A DNA stretch of 14,723 nt from Candidatus Caldarchaeum sp. (GCA_025054795.1 JANWZU010000139.1:1-14723); one strand, 5' to 3'. Counted from the first letter of the stretch, positions 1 to 7,741 are shown. The notes: generated from the letters alone by a model not told the origin. Translations and numbers: made by a program.

Positions 1-816
1 GCCGCTGAGAAAGGCTCGGAGCATCCTGTTGGAAGGGCTGTGGTTAGATACGCTGAGCAGGCGGGGCTGGAGGTTCCAGAGCCACTAGGCTTCGCATACA
101 CGCCGGGCGTGGGTGTTAGGGCTGTTGTGGGGGGCCGTGAGGTTGCTGTCGGAAGTTTGAGCATGCTCGACACAGCGGCTGAGAATGTCGAAGAAGCTGT
201 TGTGAAGTTTCAGGACCGGGGCATGACAGCCTTGGTGGTTGTCGTCGACGGATGGCCTGCAGCAGTACTGGGGGTTGCGGACACTTTGAAGCCCGGTGCT
301 GAGGAGGCTGTCAAAAAGTTGAAAAACATGGGCCTCAGGGTCATGATGCTCACAGGCGACAGCGCAAGAACGGCCAAGGCGATAGCCGAGCAGGCTGGGA
401 TAGACGAGGTCGTCGCCGAAGTGCTGCCTGCGCAGAAGTCAGAAGCAGTTGAGAGGTTGATGAAGCAGGGCCGCAGAGTGGCGATGGTGGGCGACGGGGT
501 CAACGACGCACCGGCACTCGCAACGGCTGACGTGGGCATAGCGGTTGGAAGCGGCACGGATGTGGCTGTTGAATCCGCTGGAATTGTTCTGCTGAGCGAA
601 GACCTGAGGAAGGTGCCCACGGCGTTGAGCCTGAGCCGTCGAACCATGCGGAAAATCAAGCAGAACCTTTTCTGGGCTTTCCTGTACAACGTACTCCTCA
701 TACCCGTCGCAGCCACAGGCTTTCTCAACCCCATCTTAGCAGCCGCAGCCATGGCGCTCAGCTCCGTCTCGGTTCTGACCAACTCCCTCAGCCTGAAAAA
801 AGCAAAGCTCGATTAA
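1..816 (+). CDS. copA: Cu(+)-translocating P1B-type ATPase, C-terminal half (5' end outside window)
   Basis: Heavy-metal pump that uses ATP to move Cu(+) across the cytoplasmic membrane, most likely outward. The frame is open from base 1, so the start, the metal-binding region, TM1-6 and the DKTGT phosphorylation site lie to the left. Visible parts, in order: the SEHP adenine-binding motif of P1B nucleotide domains (HP at nt 22-27), a PGVGV glycine motif, MLTGD, and the hinge GDGVND starting at nt 490. Two closing membrane helices follow. The first carries NLFWAFLYN (the YN pair of TM7) and the second MALSS (MxxSS of TM8). In characterised family members this YN/MxxSS pair, with CPC in TM6, defines Cu(+)/Ag(+) transport; the CPC is not visible here. 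No later gene belongs with it: a 53-nt gap with a promoter separates it from asd. Family is certain; metal choice is well supported. Confidence 0.93.
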   Translation, partial: AAEKGSEHPVGRAVVRYAEQAGLEVPEPLGFAYTPGVGVRAVVGGREVAVGSLSMLDTAAENVEEAVVKFQDRGMTALVVVVDGWPAAVLGVADTLKPGAEEAVKKLKNMGLRVMMLTGDSARTAKAIAEQAGIDEVVAEVLPAQKSEAVERLMKQGRRVAMVGDGVNDAPALATADVGIAVGSGTDVAVESAGIVLLSEDLRKVPTALSLSRRTMRKIKQNLFWAFLYNVLLIPVAATGFLNPILAAAAMALSSVSVLTNSLSLKKAKLD

Positions 817-830
817 GTAATACCTCTCGA

Positions 831-845
831 GAAAAGAGTAAATAG
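831..845 (+). promoter_or_regulatory. Archaeal promoter (purine-rich BRE plus TATA-like box) for the asd-aro operon
   Basis: A purine run GAAAAG (831-836) is followed by the A/T-rich octamer AGTAAATA (837-844). Its centre lies about 29 nt before the asd ATG at 870. Archaeal TATA boxes sit about 26 nt before the transcription start, so the transcript would begin at or within a few bases of the ATG. No Shine-Dalgarno sequence precedes the ATG, which fits a leaderless mRNA. Prediction from pattern and spacing only. Confidence 0.5.
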
Positions 846-869
846 CGAAGGATAGGCCTTGTTTAAAGC

Positions 870-1922
870 ATGAAGACGTACAGCGTCGCCATACTCGGGG
901 CTACTGGGATGGTTGGGCAGCACTACATCAGGATGCTTCAGAACCATCCATGGTTTAGGATAAAGACGCTTACGGGGAAGGATTCTGTGGGTCGGAAGTA
1001 TGTCGAGGCTGTTAGAGGCGAGGCCCCCGAGCCTCCGAAGGAGGTTGCTGAGATGGAGGTTCAGCCAACAGACCCCAAACACGTCGACGCCGACTTTGTC
1101 TTCTCATGTCTTCCCACGGAGGCGGCTAGGGAGGCTGAGCCTCGGTTTGCTGAGGCAGGGTTTCCCGTGTTCAGCGACGCAGCGGCCTTCAGGATGGAGG
1201 AGGACGTTCCGCTTATTGTGCCTGAGGTAAACCCCGACCACCTCCACCTCGTCAAAGCCCAGAGGAAAAACCGTGGATGGGGCGGGTTTATTGTCACGAC
1301 CCCCAACTGCACCACCGTCGGGCTGGTCCTGCCCCTGCATCCCATAAACCGACAGCTCGGAGTAAAGCGTGTGACGGCCACGACTCTTCAGGCTGTTTCA
1401 GGAGCTGGTTATCCGGGTGTCGCCTCCCTCTCTATACTCGGCAACGTGATTCCCTACATCTCGGGAGAGGAGAGGAAGGTTGAGACGGAGACGGCTAAGA
1501 TACTCGGCCGCTTCGACGGCGGGAGAATAGCGTTTGACGACGTTGACGTTCTAGCCACCTGCACACGTGTCCCGACAATCGACGGCCACATGGAGTCGCT
1601 GGTCTTCGAGACGGAGAAGAAAACAGACAAGGAAACCGTTGCGAACCTTCTCGCCGAGTATGTCTCGCTTCCTCAGGAGCTAAACCTGCCAACAGCACCA
1701 CGCAAACCAATCATAGTGAGGCCGGAGGAGGACAGGCCGCAGACAAGGATCGACGTTGACGCAGGGTCGGTACCCGGTATGAGCGTGACAGTCGGCAGAA
1801 TCAGGGTCGTGGAGAACAAGGTCCGCCTCATCTCGCTAAGCCACAACCTGATACGTGGAGCTGCGGGAGGAACTATTCTGACGGCGGAGCTTGCTCATCA
1901 CTTCGGCTTGCTGGAAGGTTGA
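870..1922 (+). CDS. asd: Aspartate-semialdehyde dehydrogenase (archaeal/fungal-type)
   Basis: NADP-dependent enzyme converting L-aspartyl 4-phosphate to L-aspartate 4-semialdehyde, the branch point to lysine, threonine and methionine. In archaea with the ADH-synthase route it also feeds aromatic amino acids. The 350-residue length is normal. Residues 10-16 (GATGMVG) form the Rossmann nucleotide-binding turn. PNCTT holds the catalytic Cys147, GAGYPG follows near 178-183, and Arg233 and His240 (TRVPTIDGHMESL) match the substrate-binding arginine and general-base histidine of the family. The ATG at 870 begins directly at the Rossmann strand and sits about 29 nt after a TATA-like box. It is first in a tight seven-gene operon, with only 6 nt to the next gene, whose enzyme consumes its product. 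Identification is secure. Confidence 0.96.
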   Translation: MKTYSVAILGATGMVGQHYIRMLQNHPWFRIKTLTGKDSVGRKYVEAVRGEAPEPPKEVAEMEVQPTDPKHVDADFVFSCLPTEAAREAEPRFAEAGFPVFSDAAAFRMEEDVPLIVPEVNPDHLHLVKAQRKNRGWGGFIVTTPNCTTVGLVLPLHPINRQLGVKRVTATTLQAVSGAGYPGVASLSILGNVIPYISGEERKVETETAKILGRFDGGRIAFDDVDVLATCTRVPTIDGHMESLVFETEKKTDKETVANLLAEYVSLPQELNLPTAPRKPIIVRPEEDRPQTRIDVDAGSVPGMSVTVGRIRVVENKVRLISLSHNLIRGAAGGTILTAELAHHFGLLEG

Positions 1923-1928
1923 TGCTGG

Positions 1929-2717
1929 ATGGTGTTCGGGAAGCAGGTTAGGCTCAGCAGAATCCTCGAAAACGGCAGGATGCTGTGCGTCCCCATGGAC
2001 CACGGCACATCCATAGGCCCTGTCCAAGGGCTTGAGCAGATAGAGACCATGGTGTATCTTCTTGAGGAGGCTGGGGTGACAGCGGTTCTTGCGCATAAGG
2101 GGGTGTTCAGGTCTCTCAAACGGCCTCTGAAGGTCGGCTCGATAATGCACATGTCGGCCAGCACGCAGCTGAGCAGCAGGTACAACAGGAAGGTCGGAGT
2201 GGCCTCTGTGGAAGAAGCCGTGAGGCTGGGGATTGACGCCGTCTCAGTCCACATCAACGTGGGAGGCTCGGACGACGACGTGATGCTCCAACACCTCGGC
2301 GAAACGGCTGACGCATGCGACGAGTGGCAGATACCTCTCATAGCCATGATGTACCCACGTGGCGAGAACATCAAAGACGCCAACGACCCGTTCACAATAA
2401 GCCACGTCGCAAGAGTAGGAGCAGAGCTTGGAGCCGACATAGTCAAGACACCCATGCCTTCGACAAACATCAAAGACATAGAGCGTGTAGTCAAAAGCTG
2501 CCCCGTCCCCGTCGTCGCAGCAGGAGGACCTAAGATGGAGAGAGACGAGGACGTGCTAAAGCTAGCATACGCAGCTGTCAAAGGGGGATGCGCTGGGATA
2601 ACTTTCGGCAGGAACGTCTTCCAGCACAGCTCGCCCAAAAGCATGGTACGGGCTTTGAGGCGTGTGGTGTTAGACGGCCACACGGTTGAGGAGGCTTTGG
2701 CGGTTCTGACGACATGA
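1929..2717 (+). CDS. aroA': 2-amino-3,7-dideoxy-D-threo-hept-6-ulosonate (ADH) synthase
   Basis: Class I aldolase-type enzyme that starts the archaeal shikimate route. In Methanocaldococcus jannaschii it joins aspartate semialdehyde to a hydroxypyruvaldehyde-phosphate equivalent from 6-deoxy-5-ketofructose 1-phosphate, giving ADH. The 262 residues form one TIM-barrel domain. MDHG (23-26) carries the conserved Asp24, MMYPRG the conserved Tyr142, and DIVKTPMPS the Schiff-base Lys173. These correspond in order and spacing to Asp33, Tyr153 and Lys184 of the M. jannaschii enzyme. AAGGPKM and GITFGRNVF near the C-terminus form the phosphate-binding loops. The ATG lies 6 nt after asd, and the stop overlaps the next start by 4 nt (ATGA). 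A fructose-bisphosphate aldolase reading is possible by family resemblance, but the neighbouring dehydroquinate synthase II and asd make ADH synthase much the better call. Confidence 0.93.
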   Translation: MVFGKQVRLSRILENGRMLCVPMDHGTSIGPVQGLEQIETMVYLLEEAGVTAVLAHKGVFRSLKRPLKVGSIMHMSASTQLSSRYNRKVGVASVEEAVRLGIDAVSVHINVGGSDDDVMLQHLGETADACDEWQIPLIAMMYPRGENIKDANDPFTISHVARVGAELGADIVKTPMPSTNIKDIERVVKSCPVPVVAAGGPKMERDEDVLKLAYAAVKGGCAGITFGRNVFQHSSPKSMVRALRRVVLDGHTVEEALAVLTT

Positions 2718-3724
2718 AGAAAGCTGTTTTAGACGTTTCAGGCAACGAAGAGCTTTTCAGGAAAGCCGTCAAACACGGCTTCGACTCCTTCATACTAGAC
2801 AAGCCCGCCGAGCAGCAGGCTTCCATGACCATCTACATACCCGACAAGGACGGTCTCAGGAGGACTGGGCAGAACCCGGCGTATGTTCCACGTGTATTCA
2901 TCAAAACTCCGCAGGACCTTGAGAAGGTTGTGCAGCACGCTAGGTCTGGATGCGACGAAGTGGTCATAGCTACCTCCGACTGGAAGATAATCCCCGTCGA
3001 GAACCTGATAGCTATGATGTCGGGGCTGAAGTGCAGCGTCCTAGCCGAGGTCGGCGGAGTTGCTGAGGCTGAGCTGTTCATCAACATACTCGAGAGAGGC
3101 GTCGACGGAGTCGTGCTCAAGCCTCGGGATGAGAACGAGCTGAAGATACTGCAGGAGCTGATGAGGAAGCCTCCGACGCTTAGCTTGACGGCAGCCGTAG
3201 TTGAGGAGGTAAGGGACGTGGGAGTTGGGGACAGAGCCTGCGTCGACACGGTGAGCATGCTGGAGATAGGGGAGGGCATGATGGTGGGCAGCAGAGCCTA
3301 CATGTTCTTCCTCATCCACAACGAGTCAGTCGGCTCAAGCTTCACATCGCCGAGGCCCTTCAGAGTCAACGCCGGAGCCGTCCACAGCTACGTGCTGATG
3401 CCCGACGGCTCAACACGATACCTCTCCGAGCTGGAGGCGGGAGACAGGGTTCTCGTGGTTGGGAAAGACGGCAGGACGAGGATAACGTCGGTGGGGAGGG
3501 TGAAGATTGAGAGGAGGCCGTTGAGGCTTGTCAAGGCCTCGGCCGACGGCGTCGTAGGAGCTGCGACCGTGCAGAACGCCGAGACGATTAGGTTCGTCTC
3601 AGCCGACGGAAACCTCATACCGGTGACCGAGCTGAAAAAGGGCGACAGGATTCTCTGCCACGTTTCCAAGGTTAAGGGCCGCCACTTCGGGATGGCGGTC
3701 GAAGAGACAGTTGTCGAGAAATGA
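2714..3724 (+). CDS. aroB': 3-dehydroquinate synthase II
   Basis: NAD-dependent enzyme that oxidatively deaminates and cyclises ADH to 3-dehydroquinate, replacing the bacterial AroB step. It is unrelated to bacterial AroB. The protein has 336 residues; the M. jannaschii homologue is somewhat longer, near 360. Diagnostic stretches are GEGMMVGS (186-193), FFLIHNESVGSSF, RPFRVNAGAVHSYV (from 214) and NAETIRFV near 288-295. The C-terminal part is a small beta domain with repeated D-G-x and GDRVLVVG/GDRILCHV strands. The start overlaps the upstream stop as ATGA (2714-2717) and its own stop overlaps the aroD start the same way (3721-3724), so translation is probably coupled. Pairing with ADH synthase confirms the archaeal early shikimate route. 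Confidence 0.95.
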   Translation: MKKAVLDVSGNEELFRKAVKHGFDSFILDKPAEQQASMTIYIPDKDGLRRTGQNPAYVPRVFIKTPQDLEKVVQHARSGCDEVVIATSDWKIIPVENLIAMMSGLKCSVLAEVGGVAEAELFINILERGVDGVVLKPRDENELKILQELMRKPPTLSLTAAVVEEVRDVGVGDRACVDTVSMLEIGEGMMVGSRAYMFFLIHNESVGSSFTSPRPFRVNAGAVHSYVLMPDGSTRYLSELEAGDRVLVVGKDGRTRITSVGRVKIERRPLRLVKASADGVVGAATVQNAETIRFVSADGNLIPVTELKKGDRILCHVSKVKGRHFGMAVEETVVEK

Positions 3725-4410
3725 GGAAGACCAAGGTCTGTGTCTCTGTTTACGGCGGCGACGAATACGAGCTGGGCAGGAAAGTGGAGACGGCTTTGTC
3801 GAGGGGCGGAGACCTCGTAGAAGCTAGGCTGGACCTCTCCGGCGTGTCGAGCTGGGACAGGGTTTACACAGCTCTCAAACCCTTCGCCGACAGGCTAATC
3901 CTGACTCTCAGGCCTGTGGACGAATGGGGAAAGTCGGAGCTCAGCGATTCGGAGAGGCTCGCTGTTCTTTCGAAGCTCTGCGGCATGAGACCCGCCTACG
4001 TCGACGTGGAGCTCAAAACAGCTAGGAGCAACAGCCTCGAAGAAATCAGGAGGTCAGGCGTCAAACTCATAGTTTCGTGGCATGGAGCACAGACTCCTGA
4101 GACGGAGCGGCTTGCGGAAACAGCTCGGGAATGTCTGCAGCACGGCGACATAGCGAAAGTCGTCTGCCTCTCCAACGGCGCCGAAGACAACTTCAAGGTT
4201 CTCATGCTCTACACTCAGATGCCGCCCGAAAAGCTGGTGGCTTTCTGCATGGGTGAGAAAGGCTGGATAACTAGGATAGTCTCGATGGCCGCCGGCGCCC
4301 CCATAGCATACGCATCACTTGACGAAGCGGCCACGGGTCCGGGACAGCTTCCGCTGAACGAGATGCTCGAGGTAAGAGACAGGATTGTTAAAGGTGTGCG
4401 TGGCTGTTGA
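3721..4410 (+). CDS. aroD: 3-dehydroquinate dehydratase, type I
   Basis: Class I dehydroquinase making 3-dehydroshikimate by syn elimination of water through a Schiff base. The 229-residue TIM barrel shows EARLD (34-38), catalytic His121 within SWHGA, Schiff-base Lys146 in AKVVC, and the substrate loop GPGQLP (206-211). Two deviations from the common bacterial consensus: SWHG instead of SxHDF around the catalytic histidine, and GPGQ instead of APGQ. Both keep the catalytic and quinate-contacting residues. The start is fixed by the ATGA overlap with the preceding gene. The stop overlaps the TTG start of aroE (TTGA). It is fourth in the aromatic operon, and its substrate is the product of the gene before it. 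Confidence 0.95.
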   Translation: MRKTKVCVSVYGGDEYELGRKVETALSRGGDLVEARLDLSGVSSWDRVYTALKPFADRLILTLRPVDEWGKSELSDSERLAVLSKLCGMRPAYVDVELKTARSNSLEEIRRSGVKLIVSWHGAQTPETERLAETARECLQHGDIAKVVCLSNGAEDNFKVLMLYTQMPPEKLVAFCMGEKGWITRIVSMAAGAPIAYASLDEAATGPGQLPLNEMLEVRDRIVKGVRGC

Positions 4411-5270
4411 GGACTGGGTTGCTTGGGGTTGTAGGCTATCCCGTGGGCCACAGCGTGTCGCCTCAGATGGTTAACGCAGCCCTTCGCCACGCCGGGGTAG
4501 ACAACGTTCTTTACATCTCTGTGGAGGTGAAGCCCAGAGACCTGCAAGCCTTCTGCCGCTCGGCTCGCCTGCTGAACTTCATAGGCTTCAACGTGACCAT
4601 ACCTCACAAGGTCTCTGTCATCAAGTATCTCAGCAGGTTGGACTCGTCGGCCAAGCAGGTGGGAGCCGTAAACGTCGTGAAAGTCGTCGGCGAAAAGCTT
4701 GTGGGGTTTAACACAGACGTGCATGGTGTTATGCATTCAGTTCCTTCAAAGAGGGATGTTGACGGCGGCGTTGTTGTTCTGGGCGTTGGCGGAGCGGCTA
4801 GGGCTGCGGCTGTGGCGTTGAAGAGGAAAGGGTTTGCGGAGATTGTCTTCGCCTACCGAAGGATGAAGACGGCGAGAGAGTTCAAAAGGTTCGCCGAAAG
4901 CAGGAGGATAGGCTGTAGGCTTGTTAGGATGGGCTCCGACGAGATGGCAGAGGAAATGAGGAGATGCGGGCTGCTAATCAACGCCACACCCGTCGGCATG
5001 CATCCACACACCAGAGCATCACCCATAGCCTCCAACCTCATACACCGTAGGATGACCGTTTTCGACATGGTCTACAACCCACCTGAAACAAAATTGCTCA
5101 AAGCAGCCAAAGCCAGAGGCGCTGAAACAATCAACGGCGTCAACATGCTCGTAGCTCAGGGAGCTGAGGCCCTGAAAATCTGGCTGAGGCTAGAGGCCGA
5201 CCGAAAAGTGATGGAGAAAGCTGTCGTCGACGCTTTGAAGATGTTCAGCAGACAGCGGACGATAACATAA
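4407..5270 (+). CDS. aroE: Shikimate 5-dehydrogenase (NADP-dependent)
   Basis: Reduces 3-dehydroshikimate to shikimate. Residues 7-23 hold the substrate motif GVVGYPVGHSVSPQMVN. NVTIPHK (62-68) ends in the catalytic lysine Lys68, and NTDVHG (102-107) carries the partner Asp104. The Rossmann loop is GVGGAARA (126-133), and INATPVGM and VYNPPETKLL follow as expected. The NADP-binding loop reads YRRMKTA instead of the usual NRT-type motif, keeping basic residues for the 2'-phosphate. The start is TTG at 4407, supported by its TTGA overlap with the aroD stop; TTG at 4419 is the only close alternative and there is no in-frame ATG. The 287-residue length is typical. Confidence 0.95.
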   Translation: MRTGLLGVVGYPVGHSVSPQMVNAALRHAGVDNVLYISVEVKPRDLQAFCRSARLLNFIGFNVTIPHKVSVIKYLSRLDSSAKQVGAVNVVKVVGEKLVGFNTDVHGVMHSVPSKRDVDGGVVVLGVGGAARAAAVALKRKGFAEIVFAYRRMKTAREFKRFAESRRIGCRLVRMGSDEMAEEMRRCGLLINATPVGMHPHTRASPIASNLIHRRMTVFDMVYNPPETKLLKAAKARGAETINGVNMLVAQGAEALKIWLRLEADRKVMEKAVVDALKMFSRQRTIT

Positions 5271-5273
5271 TTA
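5262..5273 (+). promoter_or_regulatory. Possible internal TATA-like box before the shikimate kinase gene
   Basis: The A/T-rich stretch ATAACATAATTA spans the end of aroE. Its core CATAATTA is centred 29-30 nt before the ATG at 5299, the same spacing as other candidate promoters in this window. The shikimate kinase start has no clear Shine-Dalgarno sequence and follows the only gap longer than 7 nt inside the operon. This could be a secondary, leaderless promoter, but an A/T-rich patch at a stop codon may be chance. Confidence 0.28.
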
Positions 5274-5298
5274 GCTTCATGGAAGACTGTTCCCAGAA

Positions 5299-6144
5299 AT
5301 GAAGGGCTTCGGAAAGGCTTACGGAGCTGTCTCGATAGTCAACGCCATCTCGACGGGCTGCGGAGCCGCTTTAGGCGTGATGCTCAAGACAGAGGCCTCG
5401 GTTGAGTTCATCCAAGAGCCTAAGTTCACGCTGGAGATTAACGGCGAGCCGCACGACCCCGCTCTCGCAGCCGAGGTGGTGAAAGCCTTCGCAAAACACT
5501 TCGGCGTGGACGTGGTTGGATGCAGGGTTTCAACAACCTCCGAAATACCCATGGCCGTCGGGTTGAAGAGCTCCAGCTCCGCAGCCGTAGCGATCGGAAA
5601 AGCGTTTCTCAACGCCTCCAAGAAAACTATGGACGGCGACGAGTTCCTACGGTTGGTGGCCGAAGCGTCAATACGTTCGGGAACCTCGATAACGGGAGCT
5701 ATGGACGACGCAGCCGCATGCATGCTCGGCGGAGCCGTCGTCACAGACAACTTGGAGAGAAAAATCCTGCTGCACGAGAAGATGGTTGAAGACCTGATGG
5801 CTGTGATTCTCATCCCTCCGGGGAAGATGCCTACACGGGATTTTCCACGTGAGAAGCTGGAGCCTGTCAAGGAGCTTGTGGAGATAGCCTTCAGGCTTGC
5901 CGAGAGAAGCGAGTACTGGAAGGCTATGACGTTGAACGGGTTGCTTCATTCAGCGGCTCTGGGCCTTCCCACCGCCCCCGCCATGGAGGCTCTGCGTGCA
6001 GGCGCCTATGCTGCTGGGTTGTCGGGTACGGGGCCGGCTGTGGCAGCTGTCTGCCCGCCTGAGTCGATGGACAGCGTTGAGCGGGCTTTTCAACGGTTTG
6101 AGGGTAAGGTTATCAGATGCCCCGTCAACAAGGGGCTGGAGTGA
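5299..6144 (+). CDS. aroK: Shikimate kinase, archaeal GHMP-superfamily type
   Basis: Phosphorylates shikimate at the 3-hydroxyl with ATP. Archaea use a GHMP-fold kinase here, non-homologous to the bacterial P-loop AroK/AroL. The 281-residue protein has an N-terminal SIVNAISTGCGAALG strand-turn, the glycine/serine-rich ATP loop PMAVGLKSSSSAAVAI (84-99), an AMDDAA segment (134-139) with candidate catalytic aspartate, and the C-terminal LSGTGPAVAAV motif (from 241) of the family. It could be confused with homoserine kinase or other GHMP enzymes, but its place between aroE and aroA settles the substrate. The ATG lies 28 nt after aroE, the longest gap in the operon, with no good ribosome binding site. 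An earlier ATG at 5279 is out of frame. Confidence 0.94.
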   Translation: MKGFGKAYGAVSIVNAISTGCGAALGVMLKTEASVEFIQEPKFTLEINGEPHDPALAAEVVKAFAKHFGVDVVGCRVSTTSEIPMAVGLKSSSSAAVAIGKAFLNASKKTMDGDEFLRLVAEASIRSGTSITGAMDDAAACMLGGAVVTDNLERKILLHEKMVEDLMAVILIPPGKMPTRDFPREKLEPVKELVEIAFRLAERSEYWKAMTLNGLLHSAALGLPTAPAMEALRAGAYAAGLSGTGPAVAAVCPPESMDSVERAFQRFEGKVIRCPVNKGLE

Positions 6145-6150
6145 ACGGCG

Positions 6151-7434
6151 ATGATTGTCTCGGTGAAGCCTTCGAAAATACATGGAGCCGTCGAAGCACC
6201 TCCCAGCAAAAGCTACACCCACAGAGCCGTAGCCCTAGCCAGCCTGTCTGAAGAGAAAACCATCATCAGAAAACCTCTAATCGCACGGGACACCAAAGCA
6301 TCGATAAACGCTTCAAAAAAGCTCGGGGTAAACATAGCTGAAACCCACGACGGCCTTGAGGTCAAGGGACTTCGAAGGTTCCGATGCCCCGACGACGTGG
6401 TGAACGTCGAGAACTCGGGAACAACTCTCAGAATATACACGGGGCTGTCGGCGCTCGTAGCAGATGGATACACGGTTCTGACCGGCGACGAAAGCATAAG
6501 AAGAAGGCCCGTGGGCCCGTTGCTCAAATCGCTGCACGACCTCGGAGTCGAGTGCTGGAGCACAAGAGGAACTGGAACAGCACCCGTTGTGGTCAAAGGC
6601 GGCGGAGTGGCCGGAGGCGAAACATCCATCAAAGGCTCTGAATCCTCTCAGTACATAACATCCCTCCTGCTGGCCGGGTTGGCCGCAGCCGAACCCGTTC
6701 AAGTCAGCATCGTAGACGAGCTTGTTTCGAAGCCCTACGTCGAAGCGACCGTCAAGATGGTTGAGCTGTTCGGAGCCAAGATAGACAGAGAGGGCTTCAG
6801 ACGCTTCACCGTCAAACCCCAGAGCCTCAACGGAGTAGATTTCACCGTGCCGGGCGACTTCGGCTCCGCAGCCTTCCTCGTAGCGGCAGCCCACCTAACA
6901 GGAGGACACGTTAGAATAAACAACCTAGACACCTCGCTTCCTCAAGCAGACTCAGCCATACTTCGTGTGGCCGAGGCTTTCGGCTCGAAGGTGGAGGTTG
7001 TCGACGGCGGCGTGGAGGTTTACGGCGGAGCTAGAGACGCTGACGTTGAGCTTGCTTTGACCGACAGCCCCGACCTAGTTCCCGTCGCCGCCGCTATTGC
7101 CGCTCTGAACAACGGCAGAACACGGATTTACGGAGTGGCTCACGCACGTCTGAAGGAGAGCGACAGAATCTCAACCGTTGCAGCCGAGCTCAGGAAGCTC
7201 GGAGTGAAGGTTCTGGAGCAGGCCGACGGCATGGTCGTCGAGGGAAGCCGAGAGGTTGAAGGCGGAGTCGTGCTGGACAGCCACGGCGACCACCGTCTGT
7301 TCATGGCCTTCACAGTTCTGGGGCTGGCGCTGAAGAATGGGCTCAAGGTTGCGGGAGCAGAATCGGCCGATGTGTCGTACCCCAACTTCCTCAACGACAT
7401 CATCAAAATCGGGGCCCAGTTGTCGTTTGGGTGA
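6151..7434 (+). CDS. aroA: 3-phosphoshikimate 1-carboxyvinyltransferase (EPSP synthase)
   Basis: Transfers the enolpyruvyl group of PEP to shikimate 3-phosphate, giving EPSP, the precursor of chorismate. The 427 residues form the two-domain inside-out alpha/beta barrel. Family motifs appear in order: PSKSYTHRA (18-26), the PEP-site NSGTTLR (88-94), SRRRPVG-like SIRRRPVGPL, SSQYITSLL, PGDFGSAAFLV, DSPDLVPVAA with the catalytic aspartate, HARLKESDR, and DSHGDHRLFMAF. GGAGTGA at 6138-6144, overlapping the end of the kinase gene, serves as a ribosome binding site 6 nt before the ATG. It is the last gene of the aromatic operon. The next enzyme, chorismate synthase (aroC), is not encoded in this window. 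Confidence 0.96.
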   Translation: MIVSVKPSKIHGAVEAPPSKSYTHRAVALASLSEEKTIIRKPLIARDTKASINASKKLGVNIAETHDGLEVKGLRRFRCPDDVVNVENSGTTLRIYTGLSALVADGYTVLTGDESIRRRPVGPLLKSLHDLGVECWSTRGTGTAPVVVKGGGVAGGETSIKGSESSQYITSLLLAGLAAAEPVQVSIVDELVSKPYVEATVKMVELFGAKIDREGFRRFTVKPQSLNGVDFTVPGDFGSAAFLVAAAHLTGGHVRINNLDTSLPQADSAILRVAEAFGSKVEVVDGGVEVYGGARDADVELALTDSPDLVPVAAAIAALNNGRTRIYGVAHARLKESDRISTVAAELRKLGVKVLEQADGMVVEGSREVEGGVVLDSHGDHRLFMAFTVLGLALKNGLKVAGAESADVSYPNFLNDIIKIGAQLSFG

Positions 7435-7435
7435 C

Positions 7436-7447
7436 AAATTTTTAAAC
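7436..7447 (+). promoter_or_regulatory. TATA-like promoter for the 74-residue membrane protein; its T-run may also end the aro operon
   Basis: AAATTTTTAAAC starts two bases after the aroA stop. The box TTTTTAAA (7439-7446) is centred about 30 nt before the ATG at 7472. The five Ts may also act as an archaeal oligo-T terminator for the aromatic operon. A closely similar element precedes the next gene at 7706-7718. Confidence 0.45.
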
Positions 7448-7471
7448 TACCGCTCAGCCTCAACCGTAGAG

Positions 7472-7696
7472 ATGAAGCTCTCCACTCCTAGGAAATTCAT
7501 CATAGAGTCCATTCTAGTGGCTCTGCTGATGACCTCTCTACCTGTAGCTTTGCTGGTGTGGCTGGGCTTCAACAGGCTTACAACTCCTCTGAACATGGTG
7601 GTCTGGCTTGTCGCCGCTCTCGGGTGGACGGCTTTGGTCGTCGTTGTTTACGTCAAGCGAAGCTCCAGACGTGGCGGCATAGTTTTGAAGAGTTGA
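7472..7696 (+). CDS. Small two-helix membrane protein, function unknown
   Basis: I do not recognise the family. The 74 residues show a short basic N-terminus (KLSTPRK), a first hydrophobic helix at about 11-32, a short loop with RLTTPLN, a second helix at about 42-61, and a basic tail (VKRSSRRGG). The positive charges at both ends suggest that both termini face the cytoplasm. The same frame is open upstream into aroA, but the ATG at 7472 fits best: it lies 30 nt after a TATA-like box and begins just before the first helix. No ribosome binding site is seen, consistent with a leaderless message. Its neighbour downstream is another unknown membrane protein with a matching promoter. That it is a real gene is likely but not certain. 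Confidence 0.6.
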   Translation: MKLSTPRKFIIESILVALLMTSLPVALLVWLGFNRLTTPLNMVVWLVAALGWTALVVVVYVKRSSRRGGIVLKS

Positions 7697-7705
7697 AGAA
7701 AGCGA

Positions 7706-7718
7706 CAAAGTTTTTAAG
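7706..7718 (+). promoter_or_regulatory. TATA-like promoter for the 163-residue membrane protein
   Basis: The sequence ACAAAGTTTTTAAGG lies just downstream of the previous stop. Its core GTTTTTAAG is centred about 28 nt before the ATG at 7742. It shares GACAAA-TTTTTAA with the element at 7433-7446, so both small membrane genes seem to have the same promoter type. The spacing supports the ATG at 7742 over the TTG at 7721. Confidence 0.48.
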
Positions 7719-7741
7719 GATTGAGTTTATGTTCCAGAGGC

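Noticed and set aside
210..782. 190-codon open frame antisense to the copper ATPase
   Set aside because: Arginine/serine/threonine-rich composition with no motif; it mirrors a strongly supported gene on the other strand.
1898..2683. 261-codon open frame antisense to ADH synthase
   Set aside because: Nearly as long as the real gene, but low-complexity Ser/Thr/Leu composition and no family features; an effect of GC-rich codon bias.
5279..5281. ATG between aroE and shikimate kinase
   Set aside because: Out of frame with the kinase (20 nt before its ATG) and not opening a credible small gene.
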